Part shown: piece by piece, positions 52,498 through 61,055 of the stretch
Position numbering within the stretch: position 1 is the stretch's first letter
Layout of the letters: the number at the start of each line of letters is the position of its first letter
NCBI RefSeq assembly: GCF_003992625.1
Contig: NZ_RZMW01000032.1
Location: 1 to 64,000, forward strand
DNA length: 64,000 bases
Source: Pelagibacterium lentulum
GTDB taxonomy: Bacteria; Pseudomonadota; Alphaproteobacteria; Rhizobiales; Devosiaceae
Direction: 5' to 3'
The notes under the pieces: generated by a model
Seen by the model: only the letters and a program-made list of their open reading frames with translations
What the model was told of the DNA's origin: nothing
The model's database searches: none
Translations under genes and position numbers: made by a program

Positions 52498-53490
52498 ATG
52501 AACAAGATTTTACTCGCATCAGTTGCGACGCTTTCGCTGATGGCGCCAATTACCGCAGTGTCCGCACAGGAGTTGACCGTTTACTCGGGGCGCGGTGAAG
52601 CGCTGGTGGGGTCGATTATCACACAGTTTGAGCGCGATACCGGTGTCACGGTAAATGTCCGCTACGGTGGTACGTCCGAGCTTGCAACCCTGTTGCTCGA
52701 AGAGGGCGATCAGACGCCTGCCGATCTGTTCTGGGCGCAGGACGGTGGCGCGTTGGGCGCTCTGGCGCCGGTCTTTGCTGAATTGCCAGCCGAAATCAAC
52801 GAGGGCGTTGCTGCCCCGTTCCGCAATCCGGCCAATAAATGGGCCCCCACTTCGGGCCGCTCGCGCGTACTGGTTTATTCTACCGAACGCGTATCCGACG
52901 ATGAATTTCCTGCGTCGGTTTTTGACCTTACCGATGAGCAGTATCGTGGCCGGGTTGCATGGGCGCCGACCAATGGTTCGTTCCAGGCTTTTGTCACTGC
53001 CTTCCGTGTCGTCGAAGGCGATGAGGCTGCCAAGGCATGGCTCGAAGGCATGATTGCCAACGACGCTCAGGTCTATCCCAACAACAACAGTCAGATCGTT
53101 GCTGTTGCCGATGGTGAAGTCGATTTTGGCCTGATCAACAATTACTATCTGGCCAACCACCTGCGCAACAATGCTAATTTGCCTGTCTCGCAGACTCATT
53201 TCGAGGCCGGCGATATCGGCAACATGCTCAACGTGGCCGGTGCCGGTGTTGTCGCTGCCAGCGACAATCAGGAGCTTGCGCTCCAGTTTATCGAATATCT
53301 GCTGTCGGTTCCCGCTCAGCAGTACATCACGACTCAGGGTAACGAGTATCCCGTGATCCCCGGTGTCATCGAAAATCCGACACTGGAACCTTATGCCAAG
53401 CTGCTGGAAATCAGTCCTGCGGTTGACATCGATGAGATTTCTGATCTTGAAGGAACACTTGCTCTCCTGCGTGAAGTTGGTCTGATCTGA
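52498..53490 (+). CDS. Ferric iron ABC transporter, substrate-binding protein (FbpA/FutA-like)
   Basis: A 330-residue periplasmic binding protein with a signal peptide (MNKILLASVATLSLMAPITA, cleavage after VSA). The mature protein has the ferric-binding family pattern: LTVYSGRGEALVGSIITQFE, ADLFWAQDGGALGALA, SGRSRVLVYSTERVS and INNYYLANH (about residue 220), with the Tyr pair that binds iron in FbpA relatives. It delivers Fe3+ to the membrane permease. It is the first gene of the operon and has an iron-response box upstream. The gene for the permease follows after a GC-rich hairpin. Confidence 0.92.
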   Translation: MNKILLASVATLSLMAPITAVSAQELTVYSGRGEALVGSIITQFERDTGVTVNVRYGGTSELATLLLEEGDQTPADLFWAQDGGALGALAPVFAELPAEINEGVAAPFRNPANKWAPTSGRSRVLVYSTERVSDDEFPASVFDLTDEQYRGRVAWAPTNGSFQAFVTAFRVVEGDEAAKAWLEGMIANDAQVYPNNNSQIVAVADGEVDFGLINNYYLANHLRNNANLPVSQTHFEAGDIGNMLNVAGAGVVAASDNQELALQFIEYLLSVPAQQYITTQGNEYPVIPGVIENPTLEPYAKLLEISPAVDIDEISDLEGTLALLREVGLI

Positions 53491-53511
53491 CAAGTCCGTT
53501 TCTAGCGCAAA

Positions 53512-53533
53512 GGGCGGCGCAAAAGCGCCGCCC
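53512..53533 (+). other. Strong hairpin between the ferric binding-protein and permease genes
   Basis: GGGCGGCGC (53512-53520), AAAA, GCGCCGCCC (53525-53533) is a perfect 9-bp stem with a 4-base loop, starting 22 bases after the binding-protein stop. It may stabilise the upstream mRNA. It lies within sequence that would be coding if the permease starts upstream of it. Confidence 0.75.
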
Positions 53534-53543
53534 ACCGATCTAC

Positions 53544-55073
53544 TTGCTCGTGCCTGCGGTTCTTGTGGGCGCAAGTATGTGTGTGCCGCTCGTCTATCTG
53601 GTCCTGCGTGCTTTCGAGGCAGATCCGGAAACGCTCGTTCAAGTCGTTTTCCGCCTGCGCAATCTCTATCTTTTGGGCAATACGCTTGCGCTGACATTCT
53701 CTGTCATCGTCGCGACCACATTGATAGCTCTGCCGCTGGCCTGGCTGGTGGTACGTTCCGATCTCAAATACAAGACACTGTTGGCGTTCCTTGGCGTCAT
53801 GCCGCTTGCCGTGCCGGGCTATGTCATGGCCTACGCGCTTATCGGTCTGTCCGGGTTCTCCGGTTTTGCCAATACGATTTTCGGCGTTCGCCTGCCGCGT
53901 CCAGAGGGGCTGTGGGGCGCAACTCTGGCGCTGTCGCTCTATACGTTCCCTTATCTGTTTCTCAATCTGCGTTCGGCCCTGATGGGCCTTGATCCCGGAT
54001 TAGAAGAAAGCGCACGCAGTCTTGGCCGCACACGGCTTAACAGCTTTTTCACCGTGACTTTGCCCCATCTCTGGCCCGCGTTGGCGGCGGGCTGGCTGGT
54101 GATCGGACTTTATGTCTTGGGTGATTTCGGCGTCATCGCGCTTATGCGTTATGAAGTGTTCAGCTATGCCATCTACACACAATACGCGGCTGCTTTCGAC
54201 CGCATTTATACAGCTTGGCTGGCCTTGATGCTGGTGGGGGTCACTGTCAGTTTCATTGTCATTGAAAGCTGGATCGCGCGCCGCCGCCGCTATGCGCGGG
54301 TGGGCACCGGGGTCGCCCGGCAGGCTGCACCCGTGTCCTTGGGGGCGTGGCGTCCCTTGGCTTGGCTTTTCCTGACGTTGGTCTATGGCGCCTCGCTTGG
54401 ACTGCCGGCCATGATCTTGGCATTCTGGCTCAATATCGCTCCAATCGCCTTCGACTACGCGACGCTCTGGCAGGTGTTTTTGCGCTCGGCGCTGGCTGCG
54501 GCGCCTGCCGCCATTCTGGCTGCGGCGTTGGCCCTTCCCATAGTTTATCTGACAGTACGGTATCCTTCGCGTCTTGCCTGGGTCATGGATCGCTTGGTCT
54601 ATCTCGGTTATGCGATTCCCCCGCTTGCCTTTGCACTGGCCATGGTGTTTCTCGCGCTCAATGTCATGCCATGGGCGTATCAGACTCTCGGTTTGCTCAT
54701 TGTTGCCTATACCCTGGGCTTTCTTGCGCTCACGGTCGGCCCTATCCGCTCCGCGCTTCTGCAGATGGGAACGCGAACCGAAGAGGCTGCACGCTCGGTG
54801 GGGTATAATCGTGTGCAAGCGTTCTTTGCCGTCTCCCTGCCTGGCCTGCGCCGTCCGATCATTGCCGGTGCGCTGCTTGTATTCATCATGGTGGTCAAGG
54901 AGCTGCCCATCACGTTCTTGTTGGCACCCACTGGCTATACTACCCTTGCAACGCGGGTCTTTGCGCATACATCGGAAGGCATGCTCTATGAGGCCGCTCC
55001 CTATGCGGCGCTGATCGTGATCTTTTCTAGCCTTTTTGTTGGCCTCATCATGCGTTACGAAGGTAAACGATGA
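53544..55073 (+). CDS. Ferric iron ABC transporter permease (FbpB-like, fused two-domain type)
   Basis: A 509-residue permease with about twelve helices in two MetI-like halves, each with an EAA-type loop (EESARSLGRTRLNSFFTVTL near residue 153 and EEAARSVGYNRVQAFFAVSL near residue 413). This is the fused form used by FbpB-type ferric permeases. The start is uncertain. TTG 53544 is the first listed start but lacks a ribosome binding site, and the open frame continues upstream through QKRRPPIY, which looks like the normal start of the family. No ATG or GTG lies in that part. CTG 53487, overlapping the binding-protein stop, is the only other candidate. Confidence 0.9.
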   Translation: MLVPAVLVGASMCVPLVYLVLRAFEADPETLVQVVFRLRNLYLLGNTLALTFSVIVATTLIALPLAWLVVRSDLKYKTLLAFLGVMPLAVPGYVMAYALIGLSGFSGFANTIFGVRLPRPEGLWGATLALSLYTFPYLFLNLRSALMGLDPGLEESARSLGRTRLNSFFTVTLPHLWPALAAGWLVIGLYVLGDFGVIALMRYEVFSYAIYTQYAAAFDRIYTAWLALMLVGVTVSFIVIESWIARRRRYARVGTGVARQAAPVSLGAWRPLAWLFLTLVYGASLGLPAMILAFWLNIAPIAFDYATLWQVFLRSALAAAPAAILAAALALPIVYLTVRYPSRLAWVMDRLVYLGYAIPPLAFALAMVFLALNVMPWAYQTLGLLIVAYTLGFLALTVGPIRSALLQMGTRTEEAARSVGYNRVQAFFAVSLPGLRRPIIAGALLVFIMVVKELPITFLLAPTGYTTLATRVFAHTSEGMLYEAAPYAALIVIFSSLFVGLIMRYEGKR

Positions 55074-56146
55074 ACTTGCAGAACCATAAGTCGTTGAAGT
55101 CGGAAACCGCGATGCTCGCCTTGAATGGTCTGGGTAAAACCTTTGTCGGTTCGGTCCAGCCTGTTGTCCAAGATGTCGCGTTCTCTGTCGAGCCGGGTGA
55201 AATCTTCGCGCTGATCGGCCCGTCGGGCTGCGGAAAGTCGACGACCTTGCGCATGATTGCGGGTTTTGAAACACCCGACAATGGCACCATCGTGCTCGAA
55301 GGGCGCGATATCACAAAGGCCGAGCCGGAAAGGCGCAATATTGGCATCGTCTTTCAGGACTATGCGCTTTTTCCGCATCTGACCGTCCTGGACAACGTTG
55401 CATTTGCAATTCGCGATACCGAAAAGAAAATGCGCCGCAAGAAGGCGATCAAGTATCTCGATATGGTCGGCCTGACCGGCTATGGCGACCGCTATCCGGA
55501 TCAACTCTCGGGCGGACAGCAGCAACGCGTTGCTCTTGCGCGCACCTTCGCGGCCACGCCCAAGCTCATTCTGCTCGATGAACCCTTTTCCAATCTCGAC
55601 GCCGCTTTGCGTCATTCGACGCGCAGGGAAATCCGTGAGCTGTTGAAGGCCAATGGCGTTGGTGCCATTTTTGTCACCCACGATCAGGAAGAAGCACTTT
55701 CATTTGCCGATCGCGTAGCTGTCATGCGGCGTGGCAAAATTGAACAGGTGGGCGCTCCCGAAGAGGTCTATGCGCAGCCCAAAAGCGCATTTGTGGCGCG
55801 CTTTCTGGGCCGCACGAACCTGGTTCCCGGCGAAGCTGAGGGCCTTGAGGCGATCACTGCGCTAGGGCGCGTGCCCTTGTCCGAACCAGCGCAAGGCAGC
55901 GTGCTTTTGTCCATGCGTCCCGAGCATCTCGTGCTGGAAAACGGTCCCGACAGCAACGCGGTCATTCAGGCCCGCGATTTCAAGGGGCACGACATCACCT
56001 ATTGGGTGAAGGTCGGCTCTGCCGAATATCAGGTTGATACCGAGTTTCTGTGCCCGTTCCGTCCCGGCTCAAAGGTCAGGGTCGTTCCCCGCGCACCGGC
56101 GGTTGTCGTGGAAAGTGACATCTGCGCCGTCGACACGGATGTTTAG
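55070..56146 (+). CDS. Ferric iron ABC transporter ATPase (FbpC-like)
   Basis: A 358-residue ABC ATPase. Walker A is GPSGCGKSTTLRM (about residue 50), the Q-loop is VFQDYALFPHLTV, the signature is LSGGQQQRVALART and Walker B is LILLDEPFSNLDAA, followed by the H-loop VTHDQEEALSFADR and a short regulatory TOBE domain with SMRPEHLVLENG. It powers the ferric permease. Its ATG overlaps the permease stop (ATGA). It is the last gene of the operon and is followed by a small terminator. Confidence 0.93.
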   Translation: MNLQNHKSLKSETAMLALNGLGKTFVGSVQPVVQDVAFSVEPGEIFALIGPSGCGKSTTLRMIAGFETPDNGTIVLEGRDITKAEPERRNIGIVFQDYALFPHLTVLDNVAFAIRDTEKKMRRKKAIKYLDMVGLTGYGDRYPDQLSGGQQQRVALARTFAATPKLILLDEPFSNLDAALRHSTRREIRELLKANGVGAIFVTHDQEEALSFADRVAVMRRGKIEQVGAPEEVYAQPKSAFVARFLGRTNLVPGEAEGLEAITALGRVPLSEPAQGSVLLSMRPEHLVLENGPDSNAVIQARDFKGHDITYWVKVGSAEYQVDTEFLCPFRPGSKVRVVPRAPAVVVESDICAVDTDV

Positions 56147-56152
56147 GGTCTG

Positions 56153-56171
56153 AACGCAACACTTGCGTTTT
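56153..56171 (+). terminator. Small terminator after the ferric ABC operon
   Basis: AACGCAA (56153-56159), CAC, TTGCGTT (56163-56169) forms a 7-bp perfect stem, and the T run extends to 56171. It lies between the operon and the convergent kinase-like gene. Confidence 0.6.
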
Positions 56172-56193
56172 GCGCTGTTTATCCCTGCCTGAG

Positions 56194-58674
56194 TCAATTG
56201 ACGTCCACCACCAGCGTTGCGGGGATTGTGAGCGCCATCAGCGTGCCGCTATCGGCAGCAGGGTCGAGGCTCAGAAAACAAGCGTTAACCGCTGCCAGAG
56301 AGCGCGTCAGCGTCAGCCCGATAGAGGACACGGCCGGCTGTCGGACGGTCCCGTCCTTGTCCAGACCGTCGCGGAAAACCACGAATTGATCGGCCAGCGC
56401 GCCGGGCGTCTTTGCGCTGTCGCGTATATGAATGGTTACGGCGCCATCGGTTTCCCTCTGGGCTGACAGCACCACCTTGGCTCCTTCACCGGCTTGGTTG
56501 ATGGCGCTGGCCAGCATGTTGAGCACCGCCTGCTGCAGTGTCGGGCGGTCGGCTTTGATGCGGGGCAGACGCTCGGAAATGGCGCTGCGGAGCAAGACGC
56601 GCGCGGTCCCTGCGGCACCACGCACCCGGACTAGGCACCCATTAAGCAGATCGAAAAGATCGATATCATCGGGAGAAAGCGTCATCTGCCCTTCGGTCAG
56701 CCGAACCAAGTCGTCAAGCTCGTCCGTCAGTGCCGATATGGCCGATCCTGCGACCCGAATGTCGCGTGCATATTCAAGATAGCGGGGGTTGTCGATCGGG
56801 CCGAAGGCTTCCGTGGCGATCAATTCGGAAAACCCGGAAATCGTATTGAGCGGGCGGCGCAGTTCCTGGCTGATCCGTGCGAGCGAAACGGTGGGCACCG
56901 TACTCGGTTGTGTGGTGGATACCGCTTTCGGAGTGGTCTCGTCGATCACCCCGAAATAGCCAGATGCAATTCCGGCGCGACCCTCTGCAAAAATTGTAAC
57001 GGTCTGCCCGGCATGACTGCCATCGAGCGCAATTGCCGGGCGTTCGGTCTCGCTGAATTTTGCGCCCTGATCGAAAAACAGGTTTAGCGCCATCCGGTCC
57101 TTTGCAGCAACAAGCGCAGTAAGCGGCTGGCCGGCACTGATGCCGACTGGCATCGTGCGCTGGCCCGACAGGACGATCCGGGTCAAAATGCCCTTTGCAT
57201 CGGCTTCAAAAAACACCTGTCCTGCGGTTCTTGCAGCAAGCGCGGCAAAGCGGCGAACTTCTCCTTCCTTGAGCGGGTCGCTTTGGTCCTGCGCACGCGC
57301 CGAAAGCATGAAGGCGGATCGCCCTTGCCAACTTATCGATTGCAGCCGCGCCGTCACCGGCACCTTGGTTCCATCCCGGTGCAAAAGTTGGCTGACAGGC
57401 CCCAATGCGTCGTCACCTTCAACCTGCGGGAAAACCGTTGCCAGTCCCAAGGCGCGCAGCGTCGTCGCATTTTCGTAGCCGGTCAGATCCACAAGCGCCC
57501 TGTTGGCGAACAGAATGTCCTGGTCGCGGAAAATGAGAATGCCCAGCGGCAAGCGATTGAGCACCAGTGTTTCGTCGCTCAGCGGCACCAGCGATCCACC
57601 GCTGTGTACGGGACGTTTGGGCTCTGGAGTGCTGTCTTCGGCAAGGGGCTGGCCGATCCGGTCGGCCAGGATGCGCGATAACTCCTCGAAATTGTAGCGG
57701 CTGGACTGTTCGACCGCATAGTCATCGGGGCGTGGGGCGTCCTCGGGCGTCGCATGGTCTTGATTGGCCGTGCTGCTCGTGAGGCCGCGTCCTGTCACCT
57801 GCCAAAGTCTGGCACTCCCGGTATATTCATCCGACGCAATATCGGCGGCGAAGGCAGCCTCCTCATCCTCCGGTTCGTCTTCGCCGGGCCAGTCCGAACC
57901 GCGTTCGGCGTGCTCACCCTCGATGGCCTCGTCATTGGCTATGGCTGCGTAGTCGCGGGGCGGCACATGCGTGTCCGGTTTGACGGCAGGCTCGAGAAGC
58001 CCAACATCATCCGCCTCGGTCAACGGCGCATAAAGATTGGAGCCCTCTGCAAGCCTGTCGATCAGGCTCGAAAGCCCCCGGCTGTCCAGTGCCGACGGCG
58101 CCGTAACAGTATGGGTATCCACTGCATCCTCGGCATCTTCGGGTTCAACCGGCTCAACGTCATCGGACACGGCCTGCGCTTCAGCTTCCGTCGCTTGAGG
58201 CACAACAGGGCGAGCGGTTGCATCGTCCACTTGCGCAGATTCGATCTTCGCATCCGCCTCTGGGGTCTCGTCGGGTTTCTCCGCTTGGGCTATCGGGTCC
58301 AGTTCGAGAATCTTGGGATCGATGGGATCGACACCGACCACCAGCAGATGCGGGCGCTCGCCCCCGAAATCGAGCGGCGTACAGGTGCAGGTCGCCGAAA
58401 GCGGCTTTCGCCCGGCCAGAAATTGCACCCGCGAAAGCAGGGGGCGTCCGGTCAGGCCCAGGCGCAATATGCGTGATGCCTGTCCGCGAACCGGCTGGGG
58501 GTTATCGGCGCGTTTCAGACCCGATGATTTCAGTTTGGCACCGAACAAAGTTGCTGCGTGATTGTGCCAGACCAGCTTTGTGCCATTGCCGGACCAAAGC
58601 CAAGCCGGACGCGGATCGTTTGCGAGGCCCAAAACCCTTTCCGCATCCGCAAAGCTGGTCCAGTCTGCACTCAT
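56194..58674 (-). CDS. PAS-containing histidine-kinase-like protein without phosphoacceptor His
   Basis: An 826-residue protein. The N-terminal part (1-130) may contain a PAS-like fold, then comes a long acidic, proline-rich region (about 130-340), a PAS domain (about 366-470, LNRLPLGILIFRDQDILFAN), and a C-terminal kinase-like region. The dimerisation helix reads LARISQELRRPLNTISGFSE, where active kinases have ISHELRTPLN; the His is Gln603 (codon 56866-56868). The ATP-binding domain is also eroded: the N-box reads NMLASAINQ with Ser in the usual Asn place, and the glycine boxes are weak (IRDSAKTPG; SSIGLTLTR). No membrane helix is seen. The region FGPIDNPRYLEYARDIR resembles PdhS/PleC-type kinases of the cell-cycle pathway. 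It may be a non-kinase scaffold like DivL, which is inference. Confidence 0.8.
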   Translation of the reverse strand: MSADWTSFADAERVLGLANDPRPAWLWSGNGTKLVWHNHAATLFGAKLKSSGLKRADNPQPVRGQASRILRLGLTGRPLLSRVQFLAGRKPLSATCTCTPLDFGGERPHLLVVGVDPIDPKILELDPIAQAEKPDETPEADAKIESAQVDDATARPVVPQATEAEAQAVSDDVEPVEPEDAEDAVDTHTVTAPSALDSRGLSSLIDRLAEGSNLYAPLTEADDVGLLEPAVKPDTHVPPRDYAAIANDEAIEGEHAERGSDWPGEDEPEDEEAAFAADIASDEYTGSARLWQVTGRGLTSSTANQDHATPEDAPRPDDYAVEQSSRYNFEELSRILADRIGQPLAEDSTPEPKRPVHSGGSLVPLSDETLVLNRLPLGILIFRDQDILFANRALVDLTGYENATTLRALGLATVFPQVEGDDALGPVSQLLHRDGTKVPVTARLQSISWQGRSAFMLSARAQDQSDPLKEGEVRRFAALAARTAGQVFFEADAKGILTRIVLSGQRTMPVGISAGQPLTALVAAKDRMALNLFFDQGAKFSETERPAIALDGSHAGQTVTIFAEGRAGIASGYFGVIDETTPKAVSTTQPSTVPTVSLARISQELRRPLNTISGFSELIATEAFGPIDNPRYLEYARDIRVAGSAISALTDELDDLVRLTEGQMTLSPDDIDLFDLLNGCLVRVRGAAGTARVLLRSAISERLPRIKADRPTLQQAVLNMLASAINQAGEGAKVVLSAQRETDGAVTIHIRDSAKTPGALADQFVVFRDGLDKDGTVRQPAVSSIGLTLTRSLAAVNACFLSLDPAADSGTLMALTIPATLVVDVN

Positions 58675-59114
58675 TACAACTCTTTCGAGGTTCGCCCTTG
58701 ATCGGGTTTGGCGCATGTCACGCTCCAGATCCCGATCAAGGGCGGACCCTAATGCCCTAATAACAAAAAGTCGTTACCGCCTCACAGGTTCTGGCTTTAC
58801 GACATTCCCGTTCATCCGATTGCGCCACAACCACCTTTTCAGCGCGATTATGGCCAGCGTCTGGCAATGTGTGCCGAATTGGAACACATTGAGTCAAAAA
58901 ATTGATCTTTCCTTAAATATCGCGCATGGCCCGCCGGGTCCACGGCCAAGCGCTGCGCGACGGTAATCAATCGCGCGCATGGTTAAGATCGCAAGCGGTC
59001 ACATAAAATGCGTGTTGATTGCCAAATCTGGTCTTGTCATCGCGGGAAACTCGCCCTATGTTCCGCCGCGTTTCCCGAGGTGGTAATATCCGCCGGGCGC
59101 GAAACAAAAAGCGT
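58675..59114. other. Leader and intergenic region before tRNA-His
   Basis: This 440-base stretch contains the leader of the kinase-like gene with its inverted repeat and the region before tRNA-His. I see no gene. The piece from about 58890 to 59000 is AT-richer than its surroundings and probably holds the promoter of the tRNA gene, but no clear -35/-10 pair stands out. Confidence 0.5.
58693..58744. repeat. 14-bp inverted repeat in the leader of the kinase-like gene
   Basis: CGCCCTTGATCGGG (58693-58706) and CCCGATCAAGGGCG (58731-58744) are perfect inverted copies 24 bases apart, and the flanks match further with one mismatch (GGTTCG/GGGTCC). The repeat lies 19-70 bases before the ATG of the kinase-like gene and would form a long hairpin in its mRNA or bind a dimeric regulator. 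Confidence 0.6.
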
Positions 59115-59191
59115 GCCGCCTTAGCTCAGTTGGTTAGAGCGCCAGAATGTGGATCTGGAGGTCCCCCGTTCAATTCGGGGAGGCGGTACCA
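59115..59191 (+). tRNA. tRNA-His (GTG)
   Basis: A 77-base cloverleaf with CCA encoded (59189-59191). The acceptor GCCGCCT (59115-59121) pairs with AGGCGGT (59181-59187). The anticodon stem CCAGA/TCTGG holds the loop ATGTGGA, so the anticodon is GTG. The T arm is CCCCG TTCAATT CGGGG. The discriminator base 73 is A (59188), and there is no G-1:C73 pair. Most bacterial tRNA-His have G-1 and C73; the A73 type is typical of one large alphaproteobacterial group. The cognate HisRS begins 3.9 kb downstream on the same strand. Confidence 0.96.
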
Positions 59192-59213
59192 CTCTCCCCG
59201 AATTGATGGTTTC

Positions 59214-60956
59214 CTACAAAGAAAGCCGCAGGGCTGAAAGCTGGTCTGCGATTTCTTCAAAAACCGAGTTCAGATCGGCCGGATTGTTTGTGAAATAGGC
59301 ATCTTGAGGGCTGGTGGCGCATCGCGTCATCATATCCCGGTCAGCCTGGGCCGATACCGCAAGACCAATCGAATAGATACGGATACCTGCCGCTTTGGCG
59401 TTGGTGCAGGTTTCTTCGAGCCGCCGATCCATTTCCGCCTTCAATTGGGCCTTGTTCCAAAGTCTCTTGCCCAGCCGGATAAAGCCGTCGAGGCGGTCAC
59501 TGGTATTATCCCTCGAGCGCTGGTTATTGACCGGGTGCCCATAGGCCGAAAACAACCATGACCCGTTAGGGTTGTTGGTGTTGTTAGCGGTGATTTCGTA
59601 GGGCGTGTTCTCACCGTCGGTCATCAGGATCATGACCTTCGATATGTCGTCATCGTCATAGTCTGCGGCGGGAAAGGGCTCATGCGGCGAAAGCGTGTGC
59701 CAACCCCACATGGCGCCCATATGGATATTGGTGCCGCCCAGGGCCACCATGTCATTGATGCTGTTCAGAATCGGCTGACGAACATTGGTCAAAGGCAGCA
59801 TTGGCTTGCCGCAATCCACGTTCGGGCCGCGGAAATCTCCGGCATGGTTGAGATTAACCCCGATATATTTGCAGATCCGTTCCTGCCGCGCAAAATCGCC
59901 GCTGGCATCGTTGGCCGGATGAGGCGCTTGGCATACACCGCCGGTGTCTCCGACATATTGCAGGTAGGTATTTGTTCCAGAACCGCCCAGACGGTCCGGC
60001 AAGTCGGGCGCAAACAAAGGCACGAAAAGCGTTTCCCGCCAGGAAAGAGCGTTGCTGATTGCCGTAACGTCGGAGTCATCAGGCGGAATTGCACCACCGC
60101 GGCGAGGAGGAATGTCCATCACGTCCAACGGATGAGGCCGGGCCTCTACACAGCCGCGCCAGCTTTCATTGTTGATTTGATTGTAGAGCCAGACGCGATC
60201 GACATGCCTGTCCTGTTCGGCCAGTGGGGTAGTAGGGCTATAGTTTTTCGGCTGCGGCGTACTTGTAGGTATGTAGTTAATCGTCCCCGGATCGAACCGG
60301 AAGTTGTCCCCTGACAGTCGCGAGTCGCCGCGGTCCACCCAGAACTCATCGGCATTATGAGCGCCGACATTGACGTGATAGGTGTATGGCACCACCGATA
60401 TGAACACGTCGTTATGCACGGACTCGCCGTCAAATAGGATATTGACCGCATTGGTCGCTGCTTTCTGGAGATGCTCCATGCGGTTTTGCTGCAGCATGGA
60501 ACCCGAATTATCCAGCACCATGGCTACTTCGAGCCGCAGCTTCTTGCGTGTCGCCTGCGAGGTGATCGCAGCGGTGAGGTTCTCAACGCCCACCAGCCGC
60601 ACAAACAGCATCGGCACATCAACCCCGCCCGTCAGCGTCAGCGAACCTGCATCGGTGTCGATAAATGCGTCCTCGACCCATACATTGGCACTGTTATTGC
60701 CAGCGCGTTCGCGTACCAGCCGTTCTGCGTCGATCCGAATGTCTTCCCGGGATCGGGTAAAAATCCCCTCTTGCAGAGCGAGCGCCGCGCTGTCCAACGC
60801 GATCTGTGCGCGATTGCGCTGCTCCTGCATGCGTGTGTAGTCGACAACGGCCCCGCTCAGAGCCGTCAAAACCACTGCCATTACGCCGAATAAAACTATA
60901 AACGCGCCGTCTTCATTACGGGCAAACTGTCTCAGGCAGTCCCTAAGTTTAACCAC
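59214..60956 (-). CDS. TadG-like pilus assembly protein with von Willebrand factor A domain
   Basis: A 580-residue protein with an N-terminal TadE/TadG-type segment (FARNEDGAFIVLFGVMAVVL, then SGAVVDYTRMQEQRNRAQIA), which is a membrane anchor with a prepilin-like pattern. A von Willebrand factor A domain follows, with the metal site motif VLDNSGSM (about residue 148) and MILMTDGENTP (about 448). The middle contains a long variable insert. TadG-type proteins belong to Flp/Tad pilus systems. No other tad or cpa gene is in the window; stand-alone copies are common in Rhizobiales. It lies just beside tRNA-His. Confidence 0.85.
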   Translation of the reverse strand: MVKLRDCLRQFARNEDGAFIVLFGVMAVVLTALSGAVVDYTRMQEQRNRAQIALDSAALALQEGIFTRSREDIRIDAERLVRERAGNNSANVWVEDAFIDTDAGSLTLTGGVDVPMLFVRLVGVENLTAAITSQATRKKLRLEVAMVLDNSGSMLQQNRMEHLQKAATNAVNILFDGESVHNDVFISVVPYTYHVNVGAHNADEFWVDRGDSRLSGDNFRFDPGTINYIPTSTPQPKNYSPTTPLAEQDRHVDRVWLYNQINNESWRGCVEARPHPLDVMDIPPRRGGAIPPDDSDVTAISNALSWRETLFVPLFAPDLPDRLGGSGTNTYLQYVGDTGGVCQAPHPANDASGDFARQERICKYIGVNLNHAGDFRGPNVDCGKPMLPLTNVRQPILNSINDMVALGGTNIHMGAMWGWHTLSPHEPFPAADYDDDDISKVMILMTDGENTPYEITANNTNNPNGSWLFSAYGHPVNNQRSRDNTSDRLDGFIRLGKRLWNKAQLKAEMDRRLEETCTNAKAAGIRIYSIGLAVSAQADRDMMTRCATSPQDAYFTNNPADLNSVFEEIADQLSALRLSL

Positions 60957-61055
60957 GCATCCCCCAAATCAAGTTCTGTTAAAACCTGGCAGTCGGCGAA
61001 AATACTGACAAAAGATTACCAGATCGCTGAATAATACCCGTAAAACTTGCTGTAT

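Noticed and set aside
52519-53697. 392-codon open frame opposite the ferric binding-protein gene
   Set aside because: It crosses a gene boundary and a hairpin and matches no protein family I know.
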